Assembly (NCBI GenBank): GCA_000310025.1
Contig: FN648069.1
Location: 770,166 to 834,165, forward strand
Length of the DNA stretch: 64,000 nucleotides
Direction: 5' to 3'
Source: Ectocarpus siliculosus
Lineage: Eukaryota > Sar > Phaeophyceae > Ectocarpales > Ectocarpaceae
Part shown: positions 13,001 through 24,447 of the stretch, one piece after another
Layout of the letters: each line of letters starts with the position of its first letter
How positions within the stretch are numbered: the stretch's first letter is position 1
Program-made: the position numbers and the translations under genes
Notes under the pieces: generated by a model
Database searches by the model: none
What the model saw: only the letters and a program-made list of their open reading frames with translations
What the model was told of the DNA's origin: nothing

Positions 13001-14188
13001 AATCCATCACGTACACGGGCAGTTCTGTTTACACTTTTTTTAAGTGAGTGGAGATTAGGGGCGACTTTGCCCAATGTCCTGACCCATGGCGTTATAACTC
13101 GATTGGATTTGTTCCTATGAACTCATGTCGTTCTATCCCCTCCCCGGTGTTTTGTATCCTCACGCCTGGCGATAACTCGTGTTTGATTGTCAGCCCCACA
13201 AGAGCGTCATCCAACCGCCGACAAGGGAAGACCTCCCCACCAGAAACAACGGGCGGTGGGACGGCGGCAATACACACGACGGTGAGTTAGGTGGAAGGCT
13301 CATTCCTCTCGCGTTTTTTCGCGAATAAGTCATATGATTACGCAGTTGGCCAGTGCGTGCTTTGCTCGTGCAGGTTTGCCGCGTCACTCGCTCCTGCTTG
13401 CCGAACAGCTGGTGGTGGTACCGGTTCGGGATGATTTCTGCCGGGCACCCTATCAGTAGCTCACAACTGTCGGAATCGGGCACCGACGACAGTTCTATCT
13501 AGTCTTTCAGCAACCTCGATGCTGAGAAGAAATCATCATTGCAGCTCTAGCGAGTCTACACTCGTGTGTATTGAATCTGGTTCCGACTTTCCCTACAACT
13601 ACTTTAGAAGTGTTTGGTTTTTGAGTGTGTTTGATAAACGGCAAGGGGAATACACGCGGACTTTGTAAAGCGCTGTTTCACTGCTGGTAGCCGAGAGGTC
13701 ACACAGGGGTGTTCTGGGTGGAGTTGAATATAGGAGGCAGGGTCTCCCAAACTCATAAGACCGTTTCTCTGATGTGCGGCGGAAACCTTCGGTTACTGTA
13801 GAAACCAAAAGGTCGGAGGTATTGTAGGAGGAGAACGCGCTTGGAGCACCGACTGCGCAGCACACTTAGAGTGGCTGACTACAAAGACGTTCGGTCGATG
13901 GCTTTGTTGACAGCATTTTCGCGTGAGCGGCAACCAACTAGTTACAGTGCGAAACTGTCTTCCATAAGGTGGCAAAATGAAGACCATGGACGTGTCGAAA
14001 AGCTCAGGGCACATGGTGTTTGGTGGTGGAACATCGACGGGTGCCCCTACCCCGGGACAAGGACAGGATGAACTCTGAACAATCTGGAATGGAGGATAGG
14101 AGAGCCTTGAGCGGTGGTGTGCTGTATTCATTGAATTGCCTCTCGCTGCTCCCCGACGTTGCTCGCATCGTTGCTGAGATATTGACCT
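10051..14188. other. Intergenic with a copy-A-only block at about 11,385-12,851
   Basis: 10,051-11,384 and 12,852-14,188 match copy B (26,000-27,525 and 27,545-29,824), apart from the SINE and the dispersed element, which are present only in B. The segment 11,385-12,851 has no counterpart in B; it shows no coding potential, terminal repeats or RNA signature that I can recognise. The site ATGTCA at 10,295-10,300 is the unoccupied SINE target. Several small tandem duplications of 10-30 bp are present, for example around CTGTCCCTCTCTGTCCC near 12,740. Confidence 0.5.
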
Positions 14189-14277
14189 ATGGTAACCTCT
14201 GGAATGTGGGTTCTGCTCGATCGCGTTTGGAACCGTGCTTTTCAACAGTCGTGGCGTACGAAAGCCAGGTGTCATGA
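14128..14277 (+). other. Overlapping conserved frame with LLPDVARIVAEIL, possible former N-terminus of the EsV-1-7 gene
   Basis: In the +1 frame relative to the EsV-1-7 gene, codons before its ATG spell LYSLNCLSLLPDVARIVAEI, an amphipathic helix. Copy B (29,761-29,905) has the same peptide, and the three nucleotide differences I see before the ATG (TGC/TGT, CTC/CTT, GAC/GAT) are all synonymous in this frame. That suggests past or present translation. I found no GT-AG pair that joins this frame to the repeats in both copies, so it could be an upstream ORF, an exon joined by an intron I missed, or a relic left by an old frameshift. Confidence 0.35.
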
Positions 14278-15340
14278 CCAGGGACAACGATACTGCCAGG
14301 AGCGCGGCTGTACAACACAGCCATCGTATGGCCAAGCCTACAGGAAGAATGCGCAGTTCTGCTCTCAGCACTCTAAGCCAGGGATGACAAACCTCAATCA
14401 GAAGAGGTGCGGCCATGAAGGGTGCATCAAGCAGCCTTCATATGGCAAGTACGGCAGCAAGAATGCGCAGTTCTGCTCTCAGCACTCTCAACAGGGCATG
14501 GTTCTTGTTCGTGCCAGCAAAAGGTGCGGCCATGCAGGGTGCATCAAGCAGCCTTCATATGGCAAGTACGGCAGCAAGAATGCGCAGTTCTGCTTTCAGC
14601 ACTCTCAACAGGGCATGGTCAATGTCCGTGGTAGAAGGTGCGGCCATCCAGAATGCATGAAGCTACCTTCATATGGCAAAGACGGCAGCAAGAAGCGGGA
14701 GTTCTGCTCCAAGCACGCTCAACCGGGTATGGTTGACGTCGTCAGCAAGAGGTGCTGCCATCCAGGGTGCATGAAATACCCGTCATATGGTAGCGTCGGC
14801 AGCAAGAAGCCGTACTTCTGCGCTCAACACGCGCATCAGAGCATGGTCACTGTATTCAACAAACGGTGCGGCCATCCAGGGTGCACAACGCGGCCGCACT
14901 ATGGCAAAGTCGGCAGCAAGAAGGCAGAGTTCTGCGCTCAGCACTCTAAGCCAGGGATGACTAACGTCACGAAGAAGGCCTGCGGCCATGCAGGGTGCAT
15001 CAAGCAGCCTTCATATGGCAAAGACGGCAGCAGGAATGCGCAGTTCTGCTCTCAGCACTCTCAACCGGGCATGGTCAATGTCGTGAAGAAGAGGTGCGGT
15101 CATCCAGGGTGCATGACTCAGCCGTCGTATGGCAGAGTCGGGAGCAAGAAGGCGGAATTCTGTGCCCAGCACGCGCAACCGGGCATGGTCAATGTCGTGA
15201 AGAAGACCTGCGGCCATCCAGGGTGCACGAAGTTTCCGTCTTTTGGAAAATACGGTAGCAAGAAGGCGGAGTTCTGTGGCCAGCACCCGCGGCAGGGCAT
15301 GGTCAATGTGCGGCGTGCGTATAGCGAGGAGTCGCACTAG
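14189..15340 (+). CDS. EsV-1-7 repeat protein, nine repeats (copy A)
   Basis: This is an intronless frame of 383 codons made almost wholly of EsV-1-7 motifs, C-x4-C-x16-C-x2-H, probably small zinc-binding units. Nine units run from about residue 35 to the end, most reading like CGHPGC, then PSYGK-GSKKAEF, then CAQH, separated by linkers of the type QPGMVNVVKKR. The family includes the Ectocarpus developmental regulator IMMEDIATE UPRIGHT and a gene of the virus EsV-1; its molecular function is not settled. The first 34 residues have no repeat, and a TGA sits just upstream of the ATG. That ATG is conserved in copy B, which supports this start, although an overlapping frame (see 14,128-14,277) may encode an older N-terminus. 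It ends in SEESH and a TAG stop. Family assignment is firm; cellular role is unknown. Confidence 0.93.
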   Translation: MVTSGMWVLLDRVWNRAFQQSWRTKARCHDQGQRYCQERGCTTQPSYGQAYRKNAQFCSQHSKPGMTNLNQKRCGHEGCIKQPSYGKYGSKNAQFCSQHSQQGMVLVRASKRCGHAGCIKQPSYGKYGSKNAQFCFQHSQQGMVNVRGRRCGHPECMKLPSYGKDGSKKREFCSKHAQPGMVDVVSKRCCHPGCMKYPSYGSVGSKKPYFCAQHAHQSMVTVFNKRCGHPGCTTRPHYGKVGSKKAEFCAQHSKPGMTNVTKKACGHAGCIKQPSYGKDGSRNAQFCSQHSQPGMVNVVKKRCGHPGCMTQPSYGRVGSKKAEFCAQHAQPGMVNVVKKTCGHPGCTKFPSFGKYGSKKAEFCGQHPRQGMVNVRRAYSEESH

Positions 15341-17149
15341 AAGTACTGCCGCATCTGTGGTCTCGTACCGTTCTGAAAGGTTGTTGTTTGGTGAGGGGTC
15401 CACTACGGGTGACCCCGTGACGTACGCGCTAGATACGTGGCTCCCTTTGGCTTAGGGATTCTTTACGAACGTTGCCATAGTTTGAACGGCGTGTCAGCCT
15501 TCACCAATATTGTCTTTCGCGTACCTGGCGCATAAGTGCATGCAGCATGACGATGTATTTCGCCCTTGCTTTTTTGCCGGCTTGTTCCCAAGCTCAGTAG
15601 AGCTTGGGGTCTCTATCGACCTAAATTCACCCTTGTCCGTGTCATTTTTATTTGCATAGCCCTCCCCTGTACCGATCGGGTCTGAATAGCCGATACCAAC
15701 CCACACTGCGAACCTCGAAGAACTGCCAGCAGTTAATTCTGTGTAGCTGAGATGGTTTCAGCCCTCTCATTGTTGTTTGAGCAGCTGTCGCTTGCTGTCG
15801 CGCGAGAACCAGTTTCTGCGTTACACTACGGACAATTTGGAAAAATTCCGTTCAAAAATAAGGTTCTATTTTTGCGAAAAATATGAAACACAGCTTTATC
15901 TCGGCCACAGCATAAGGAACGTCCCAACAAGAAACATGATCGGATGCGATACCCCCAATACATGAGAAACAAGGGTTGCTGGGGGACCTTGTCCAAGAAG
16001 AAACGTCCCACCGCTGCTCCTTCGTGCTCCCACCCTCCGTGTACCTACCTGAACAGTGTTTTTTTTGTTCTGGGTGGTCACTCCGGAAGTTCGACTCCGA
16101 CATCGCCAGCGTCCGACATCGTGCCCCCGATACAAAATAGGCCCGGAAGTCTGTGCTGGATAGATCCAAAGGAAGCCAACAAAGATCACATTTAAGCCCT
16201 TCGATTCCCCTCCTAAGAAGGCCACGGCGACTTTATCGTCATCTACCCGTAGTTTTTGTTTTTTCGCCTCCTGTTTTCGTCTGCTCGAACTGGTTGGTGT
16301 GCATTTAGCCCCCTCCGTGTGTATTAGTCATGGTTTGTGCGAATAGTCTTTTCGCCATATCCACTCATCACGTCCGTGTTTCTTGCCGTTTCTTTAGAAC
16401 CGTTGGGGGTTCTTGCACGAGAAACATCGTTCTTGTCTACTACGGCGCTTCTTCGGCGTCCTCCTTTTCCTCGTCTGGTCGGGCTACATTTTTTTACTTC
16501 ATTTTCGTTGCCTGTTTGTGGCTTCTACGATGTTTTTCATCCTCAGTGTTGCCTCCGTGCTCCCCATTTCTTTCGAGTATGTTAATGCCGACGGCTCTCG
16601 CCATGTATACTCGTCGTCTGCGTAGAGCACTTTATTTTTGGGTTTGCCGTTTGTAGAAAATCATCGCTCTGTAGACCTATGTCGGGACGTTCAACGACGA
16701 AATTCCACCAACGTCTTGCTTTTAACAGCGGCGGTTATCGAATCGGGACTGCCCTCGGCCAGTTGTTTCTGCCATTTCACGAAGAAAACACGGTACAATG
16801 TTTTTTTTTACCTTCCCCACATCCGAATCGTTAGCACCGATACCATCCGCATCGCGGTGACTTCGGGGGTTGGCATACATCCAAATCGTTGCCACCCATG
16901 CAGTACATAGTCACGCCTATGACATCGGGGTTTGCATGCCGCATCCCGCCTCTGTTTTTTCTCTACCTATCCTTAGAGAGAACCATTCTGTCAACAAAAT
17001 CGCTCTGCTTATCCTTCTCCTTCTCCATCCACCACCCTTCCTACCCTACACATATAAGTCCTCCCCGGGAAACAAAAAGAAAAAGGCAGGGCTTCAGTTG
17101 AGGCCGGGGCTACTCCTGGGCTGTTATTTATTCATAGCATAGACGGGCA
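15341..17149. other. End of copy A and the 1.6-kb spacer between the duplicates
   Basis: Sequence to about 15,575 recurs at 31,890-32,095. 15,576-17,149 is unique in the window. It contains one open frame (16,330-16,656) rich in Phe, Ser and Val, which I do not recognise and which has no supporting splice or codon signal. No RNA gene or transposon ends were seen in the spacer. Confidence 0.5.
15395..15416. other. Short inverted repeat 3' of the EsV-1-7 gene (copy A)
   Basis: GGGGTC and GACCCC flank a 10-base loop about 55 bp after the EsV-1-7 stop. The same hairpin is kept in copy B at 31,908-31,929 although the intervening distance differs by about 900 bp. It may be a 3'-end signal or part of a small repeat; this is inference. 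Confidence 0.35.
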
Positions 17150-18590
17150 CTATTGCAAAACTCTTTTGTCATTCCGTTGTTTGTGGTACGGTTCATGCTC
17201 CGAAAACATCTAGTTTTCCCTTCAACACCAAGTTACACGTTCGTTGTGCTCGGGTGGTTTTTCTTGTCGATTCCTGAAACAGAACGCGTCACCACTTCAG
17301 AACATGGGCCTCAACAAATCCAAATCTAAGAACTTGGCCGTAATAATCAAGTTGATCACTTTCGTGAGCTCGACCACCAGGTTACCCCCCCCCCCTTTTT
17401 GTTTGCGGTAACCATGATGGTGGTCGAGTAGGTTATGTTGTGCGGGGTCGAGAACCCTCACTCCGCGCGTAGGGGATGATCGCACCACGTTGTGTTCAAC
17501 TGTTCAACTGGTCAAGCACCCTCGAGGCAGTTACACACAGTGCTCATAACTGTCTCTGGAAGTGAAAGCACCAGAAAATAAATTAAGTCATTCGCAGCTG
17601 TCATCCGTATGCAAGCACAAGATGCCGAACACCCTTAGCATGATGCAGCGCACCCTCCATCCGACTCGCCGAATACCTCACGGTGAATCGCGCTTGGTGG
17701 TGTGAGAGCCTGGTCCGGTGAGAACCCGGCGCCCTCCATCCCGGTTTTGCAGGGATGCGAGGTCAATGGTCTAGCGACTACGGCATGCACGACTATGAGT
17801 ACACCCCCCCCTCGCCCCCCCCCCGTTGTTTTGTTCCGCTGAGTAAGTGACTTTTTTATTGTTTCTCCAAATACAGTGGCATATACTAACTACTAGTACA
17901 CGTTTGGTTTTGGTCTTGCCGCCGCTGCACGGGGAAAATACGCACACGAACCATGAAACAATTATGGTTTCACGTACGCAACAAGAAGAGACACGCGCGC
18001 GCGTGCGCATGAGCCCCTGATGATGCCCATGCCGCTGCTTCCCATGCAAGAACATGGAACATGCCACACGGGGGCTTAAACGAGGCCTTTGGCTGGCTGT
18101 CTTGCAAACCCTGGCACGGAAAAAACAAAAAATGGTCGGCGGTTTTACAATATGATACACCTTCCATCTCCCGTTGATGGAGTGTTTTCTGATCGGGGTT
18201 GCTGGCCACAACTGCGGTGGTTCTGTAGGGCGCAGAGAACGATGGTTGTGCGTGCGGGAGAATTTCGGCCCTCCCGACGGGCAGTTTTGTGCTTTGGGGG
18301 TACGTCCGAGGTGTTGTGGACCAAATCTGTGCCAGAAATGTGTTTTCGGGGGGTATTTTCGAGGTGTTTTGGACCGACACTATGCCAAAACTATGACATT
18401 TCCTCAAAAAAGAGATAGAAGCAGCTGCCGTCATGAGCCTTTAAATAGCTCTCGACGAGGCAATCACGAACAGCAATGTTTCACGTCCCACTCGTTTTTG
18501 GTCATCTCGCTTTTTGTCATTCGCTCTTTTTGTTTTGTTGTTGTTGTTCCTGGGCGTATGTGTTTGTGCAACGCTCAACTTACTCATCAG
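17150..18590. other. Copy B equivalent of the last exchanger intron
   Basis: Homologous to about 1,120-2,514 of the functional gene, including the TTTAAATAGCTCTCGACGAGG block before the acceptor. It lacks the preceding exons, so it has no known transcription unit. Poly-C tracts occur near 17,385 and 17,805. I see nothing else of note. Confidence 0.6.
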
Positions 18591-18961
18591 GCGGACTCCC
18601 GGTTCCTGAAACCTGTGTTCGGAGGATCGATGCAGGACATCCAGGCAGAGCTCGCCAGGGAGGCGCGGGAACAGGAGTCGATGCGTATGTCCCTCGACAA
18701 GCTTCCTCTTCTGTCACCTCTTCCACCAGAGACGGGGGGGGGCGCAGCAACGAAATGTCCAGCAGCAGGGGGGGGTCCGCCTCTCCCAGACGACGCCCCC
18801 CGTCGTCTCCCGCGGGCGGAGGCGGCGGAGGAGGAGGAGGAGGGTCATCCGGGTCTGATTCGGCGGGGTCCCCTGGGTATTGGGATGCCTCAGGGAGAGG
18901 GAGGCAGCACAGATCCGCGATAGAACACATGGATGAGCCCTCGATTGGGACGCACGTGTAG
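18591..18961 (+). pseudogene. Orphan, frameshifted copy of the exchanger's last exon (copy B)
   Basis: The acceptor CATCAG and the first part of the exon (ADSRFLKPVFGGSMQDIQAEL) are kept and nearly identical to 2515-2886. Near 18,696 copy B lacks four bases found in copy A, where the peptide passes from MRMSL into its Ser-rich tail. This shifts the frame and gives a stop at 18,921-18,923 instead of 18,959-18,961. The rest of the original tail is still present in another frame. No upstream exchanger exons exist in copy B. It could only be used as an alternative terminal exon by splicing over 17 kb, which I consider unlikely. Confidence 0.85.
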
Positions 18962-21356
18962 CGGCATGGCGATGTATATAGTAGTGTTCTACGGCAGTAT
19001 GTTCATATATTGGTTGTTTTCATGACTACTTGTTTCTATATTTTTGAACCCCCGTGATATGCATTGGGCGCGGGCGCACGTGCATGTCCGCACCCGGCAC
19101 AAACCCAGCCCTGTAGCGTATTGTTTTGCATCAACTCTGGCGGCGAGGGGGGAGGAGGGGGGAATTTCTTTTTTTCTGCTGAAAGTATTGCACACAGCCA
19201 CTGGCCATACAGCGAGTGGTCTTGTGTAGGTTGACGTTATGTCCTCCACCCAACGGTCTCTGCGACGACGACGATGCTTCGAAGAAGACTTCTGGGGGAG
19301 ATGGGCAAGCGGCTAGAGTACCACGACTAGATGGTTCGCTCCTGGATATGTTTCCAGCGCGTTGGGTGGGCGGGAGCGCCTCTTAGATTGTTTTTTCTGG
19401 GAGTGTTGCTTACTCGGACTAATAGAAATACGCATGTTTGTTGTCACCTTGAAGTGTGCTGTGTTTGGTGTGGCGGTCACAGCAGAGGGCTCGATTCAGA
19501 TTCAGTTCGATTTCAATCGAAACATTTTGGCGTCGAGCGGAATTGGAAACATGTTGTCCTTTGCGGACTATGGATCGCAATGTGCTGCCGGTCAACGCTA
19601 TCGCGTGTTGATGCCACATGTTCGCTCAGCTCCTCGCTCCGTACACGGCCGTTAGACTGACTACAACGTCAAGTTGGATGTTGTAAAAGTCTCAATATTC
19701 CACCAACGGATTTTATTGTTGGCGTAGCAAACACACACACCGATTATGTCCCAAGGTAAGGTCAGCCCTTGTTAACCGGATCAAACGCCAGTTCGCACCG
19801 TAACGTGATTTGTACCTCTTCACGGAACTGTGTGGGACAAGATGCAAGTTGCTGCTGCTTTCAATCCTTCGTTCTCCTTGACATGCTCTCGTAGCGCCTT
19901 GCATGTACACGCCATGCAGCCGGAATCTCACACAACCACACCAAGCGCAGCACTGACCAGAAGGAAACTTGGCTCGGAATAAAACCTGCACCATGCTGTA
20001 GACGCAACACAAGTTCTGACAACGCTGAATAACCATGGTCACGCACCATCAACATGATTACCTCCGAATACCATAGCAAGAATAGGATACGGCGGCCCGC
20101 GGGCGGATCTGCGGGACCACAGACCGGCGCAGGAGCGCAGGAGGCCTCACCCAAATCCAACAATCACCTCAAATGATTCTCGTGAAACGGAGACAGAACA
20201 TTAACATTACAAGAAAGAGGTTAGGTTATGGAGCGGATGGGCGAAGGCTCTCGCGTGATGCTTTCTCGCCTGACACATGAAACAGACAATGGCGCAACCA
20301 ACGAGAGCCGATGCTCAAACCAATGCCCTAGCAGGAGTTCTACAGCAGGGCAGGGCGAGGGAGAGCGGGAAGTCGAGACGACAAAAAGGAGGTAGCTTTT
20401 GGCAGGCTTACATGATCCAAGCAGGAGCACGGCATCACATTTCTACCTGCTGTAGTCACCATCAGAAGGCTGCATTGCCTACGATATGTAGAACAAGGAG
20501 AATGTAGTGCAACCTCTCCATCGCTCTGGGCCTTGCACAAGGAAAGAGGTCTCCACGATATGCTCTGCCGAGCCTTGGTATGTGTTGGTACGTGTTTGAC
20601 TCTGTCTGTTGGCCCCCGGATGAAAGTTTGAAAGTTTGTGGACACCATGCTTTTGAGGGAGTCAAATTGTCCACAGGCGCAGAAAATAGGTTAGTCTACC
20701 GTACCGTAGTTCACCAGACAAACGACCAGTCCATCGCCAAAGCCCGAATTTCGTTCCAACTAGGGCCTTTGGGTTGGCACGGTGGTGCGCGCGCCTCGCA
20801 CCTCTTCATGAGATCCACTGGACGTGCGAGGCACTGTTGTTCCTGCCAGCATCCAAGAAATGAGAAAAGGCGTTTCCCCTCCGGCTTTCTCTGCCGCCTT
20901 TTGGCCGGCAGCCAGGAAGTTCTATCTCTCCCTCTGCCCCTTCCCCGCAGCCCTGTCGAGAGGGACTTCGCCACAGCACTTCACACAGAGAGCATAGCTT
21001 CCGCAAGAGGGAACGTTTGCCCTCAGATCGTTTGATCGGTGTCGCATTCGTAGTTCCTCTGGTGCAGGAGCTACAGCAGCAGGCACGCACCCTCGTCACG
21101 GATCAGCGAAAAGCCTCTCTCTCTCACGTGTACACGCTGGCTGTAAAGTCGGGATACTGCTGTGGTGGTCTCCGGCAGATCGAGGAGCAGCAGTCGGGAT
21201 CCCCCCACGAACGCATCTTCCTCTCCCCCTTGTTGGTGAGTCGCAGTCCTGTGTAACTGTCTGGAAGTGTCGGGCTGCAGCAGAGGTTAGGGTTAGTTTG
21301 TCTAAAGTATAGCGCCTGAAGAGTACTGCTGTAGACTAGTTGGCGATCGAATTTGC
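18962..21356. other. Intergenic, copy B
   Basis: Collinear with 2,887-3,747 followed directly by 7,490-9,030; the junction at about 19,807 marks the missing 3.7-kb block. It is rich in small indels relative to copy A. I see no gene. Confidence 0.5.
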
Positions 21357-24300
21357 AAGTGAGAGAGGCCCACCCTCATGCATACGTTGCTGTTGATGGC
21401 TGTTGTCTTCACGTGAATACCCCTCTGAGCACCTTAAAGCATTCGTATCGGTCCAACTGACACGGACGTCCCACAGACTTCCGTACCCAACCTCTCTGCA
21501 GTAGACTATGTATGTATGTAGTATACTGCTGTAAAACTTAAGAAAAGAAACGCGTGGCTGATCTCTCGGCAGGGCGGGAAAAGTAGCGCAGACTCGTTCG
21601 GCGCGTCCTCCGCAGGAGCCGTCGGAGGCCCCCCCCGGAGAGGCATCGGTAGGGGAATTTTTTGGGTAGTATACGTCATTTCGTCACTTTCTGGCGCTAA
21701 GTTTGAAGTCACCTTCATCTATATTCCGTGCTAGGTCGTTACTAATAATGCTGTACTGTATGTAGCTTGTTAACTACGTAGGTAGCAGTAGGTGCCGGCC
21801 AGTGCGCCTCTGCATATTCGACGCAAGAGCCCTACCAGCTACCAGCTGACGTTTCAATGTGCAAAAACAAATATACATATAAACCCGTGTAAATTTGAGA
21901 TGTTACATCTGTATTTTACAGAAAGAAGCAAATCAGCACACCAAAATTAAATACTTCGAACAGTGTAAAAGAGCGAGAGATATTTTTTTTTCATATTTTT
22001 GCGAACGACGGGAACCCCCCCGTTGTGCAGCACAGCGCTTACCAAACTGACTGGAGGCTATAGGCACAGCGCTTACCAAACTGGAGGCTACAGGCTACAG
22101 GCTGCATATCTTTCCTCCAGTAGAGTTGTTTAAAACTTGATTCATGGACCGGCGGGACTTTTTTGGGCCTTTCGCTGCTTTGTACATTTTTGGTGAAAAA
22201 CTCTCGTGATATAAAAATCGAGAATAGATCTTCACAGGACAAAAACACAGGACTGTTAGCCTGCGCCAATACATCCTCGGACAGCTGGTGTTTGGACAGG
22301 TGGGCTGCCGTTGTGATCCAGCCAAATTTGATCAACCAGGAAACAAGCCGCAAGCGAAATCAGAATGCGTTTTTTCAAGGTGATGCGAATATGCACACCC
22401 TTACGTAGTGAACGAACAGCGGACAAGGCGCGTTCGTCTCTGCCAAGAGCGCCCCCAACCCACGCTAGCTGACACTCTGTATGTTGGCACTCGGGCACGT
22501 TGATGATAACAAACCGTTGGTCCTTCTTCTCTTTTTTTTGTGCCAAAGAGAAAACGAGAGAGAGGTTAGAAAAGACAGGCAGACAGGCATATACGCACAC
22601 CCTGTGCATCAAAGCCTCCCCGCCGTGTCAACTAGGAAGGGCCGTCCTCCCCCCTACAAAAATAACGGGGCAGCCCATAAGCTACGCGGCGAGCCTTGTG
22701 GAACTGTGTCTGTTCGTTAATTCGTCTGTGCTTGCGTGCGATGGCGGCACCAGAGAAAGCGAGAAAGAAAAAGGAGCACGACGAGAGAGGAGGGCAGAGG
22801 GAAAAAGAGAGAGTGCAGCAGCATGCAGCAACCTCACGTACGCGTTGATACGCATGCAGCACAACAAAAAATCGTCCGGGCAGTGCCCGAAAGCTTGGTT
22901 GGGAGCTGGCGGTGGTGGCGGCGTTGTTATGACTGTGTGTTGTGTCTTTGCTGTTGTGACGGCGGTGATGTTTGCTGCAAAAATGAGGAGAGAGGAGAGG
23001 GAGAGAGGTAGATCGAGAGAGCAGTCTGTTCGTCTCGGAACACAAATATATACTTGGGGCTCTGGAGCCCCCAACATATTTTTGCTCACGATTCATGCAT
23101 TTTTGCCCAAAAGTCCCCTCCGATATAAAACTCGATTCATCCACTTTTCGGGCTCTTCCACTAGTTTCATGCATTTTTTCGAGTTTTAATATCTCTAGTA
23201 GCTAGCAGTAGCAAGCAGTCTATCTACGCCACTCTTCCATCTGCTGGCGTCACAGCAGTTTTCGTATTGGCTGCAACCCTCGTCTGGGAAACATTTTGGA
23301 CCAATGGACCAGATGGAGACCAGTAAGACAGCACACCAAGACACAAGACACCACGGCAGCAGCAGTCTGGTCTGTTCTGGTCTGTCTGGTAGCAGGGGTG
23401 ATGGTTGGATGGTGGAAATTTTGAATTGTTGCGGGGGCCCGGCAGGTTTGTGCGCCGAAAGTACGGCGGGATTTCTTTTTTTGTTCGGCGGCCGGCATAA
23501 ATTGCGTCGGCGGCTATGCGCCGAATTGACGCAAATATCCCAAAAACATTTTTCTTGCGCCGTTTTTGTGCGATTTTCGGCGCAGCGCCGAAAAGAGCCG
23601 ACTAGTTTTCCCGGCCTGCTTCTCGGCTCTATGGCGGACCATGAAAAATAGCGAGTCTTGGTCTTCGGCCTGCACATTAGGCGTTGGAGTAGCGGACTAA
23701 AGGTTTTGTTTTGTTTGTGAGTTATTACTGTTCCGCCCTTCGTCTGGGAAACAGCAGCGTTAGGGTACTGTGCCATCGGTGCATGGTATGTAGATTAGTC
23801 TACTGCGGTACACCTTTGAGTGCTCATAATCCAGGGGGGGTGACCGTTCGTGTAAAATTACCCTTACCCAGGGGGACGGGGGCCAACCTACCACAGATAG
23901 TCTAGACTACTGCTCCGGTAAATTTTACCAATGTTTGTAACAATCTCTAGGACCGCAGCGGCGGCCAACCTACCGTCACCAGCAGCAAAGCACCAGTCGA
24001 AGCAGCAACGACGACCATAACTGCAGCAGCAACCTTGGAGTCAGAAATAACCCATTCGCACAGTGTACAGAAGTGCAGCAGCACGACCGTAGAGCTGGAC
24101 ATACATCGGTTGGTGTTTCAAGCAGGGTGTGTGTGCTCTCACCTCAAAAACTCCTCTGTCTGCTGCTCTGCTGCTTGTTGTATTGTTGTTGCACCCCGGC
24201 ACAAAACGCATACCACACCTGGAAATACATGCCACACCGGCATTGGAGTCGCTCATATATGTATCTCCTTGTTCTCACCGGGTGGAGAGACCAGCCTCCT

Positions 24301-24447
24301 CTCTATGGGTGTGTCTATCGCATGCATGCATGCTCTGCTGATGCTCTGTCTCCCTTTGCGATAAGCAACAATCCACCGCAACCAACCCACGCACATGTGT
24401 ATGCGTGGTCACGCATCCAGCCGCTGCTCTCCTCTTGTCCACAGTCT
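21357..24447. other. Copy-B-only block of 3.1 kb
   Basis: Copy A joins GAATTTGC to TAACAGGAGCACTG through only seven bases (CATCTAG, near 9,040). Here 3.1 kb intervenes. It has AT-rich and poly-purine stretches, a 30-bp tandem duplication near 22,040-22,085 (CAGCGCTTACCAAACTGGAGG), and a perfect inverted repeat TTTTCGGCGC / GCGCCGAAAA at about 23,573-23,593 inside a region rich in GGCGCCGA-like words. One open frame of 229 codons (22,500-23,189) is low complexity and unrecognised. No transposase, terminal repeats or clear target duplication were found. Confidence 0.5.

Larger units (their letters stand above)
1120..15575 (+). repeat. Segmental duplication, copy A (about 14.5 kb)
   Basis: Copy A runs from the middle of the last exchanger intron (near 1,120) to a block ending with GTATTTCGCCCTTG near 15,575. 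Collinear homologous blocks recur in the same orientation 16-17 kb downstream, for example 2515-3745 with 18591-19818, 7490-9030 with 19819-21356, 10548-11380 with 26694-27525, and 12852-15340 with 27550-30960. Two large blocks occur only here: 3748-7489 and about 11385-12851. Identity looks high in places (10548-10830 is almost unchanged) and lower elsewhere, with many small indels. The unit contains the last exchanger exon and one EsV-1-7 gene. Confidence 0.9.

Noticed and set aside
15011-15403. Antisense open frames across the EsV-1-7 genes
   Set aside because: They are shadows of the repeat codons; the Cys/His pattern exists only on the plus strand.
21283-21296. Telomere-like TTAGGG repeats
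   Set aside because: Only two units (GGTTAGGGTTAG); too short to mean an interstitial telomere.
22500-23189. 229-codon open frame in the copy-B-only block
   Set aside because: Low-complexity composition, an opposite strand that is also open, and no recognisable domain or splice context.
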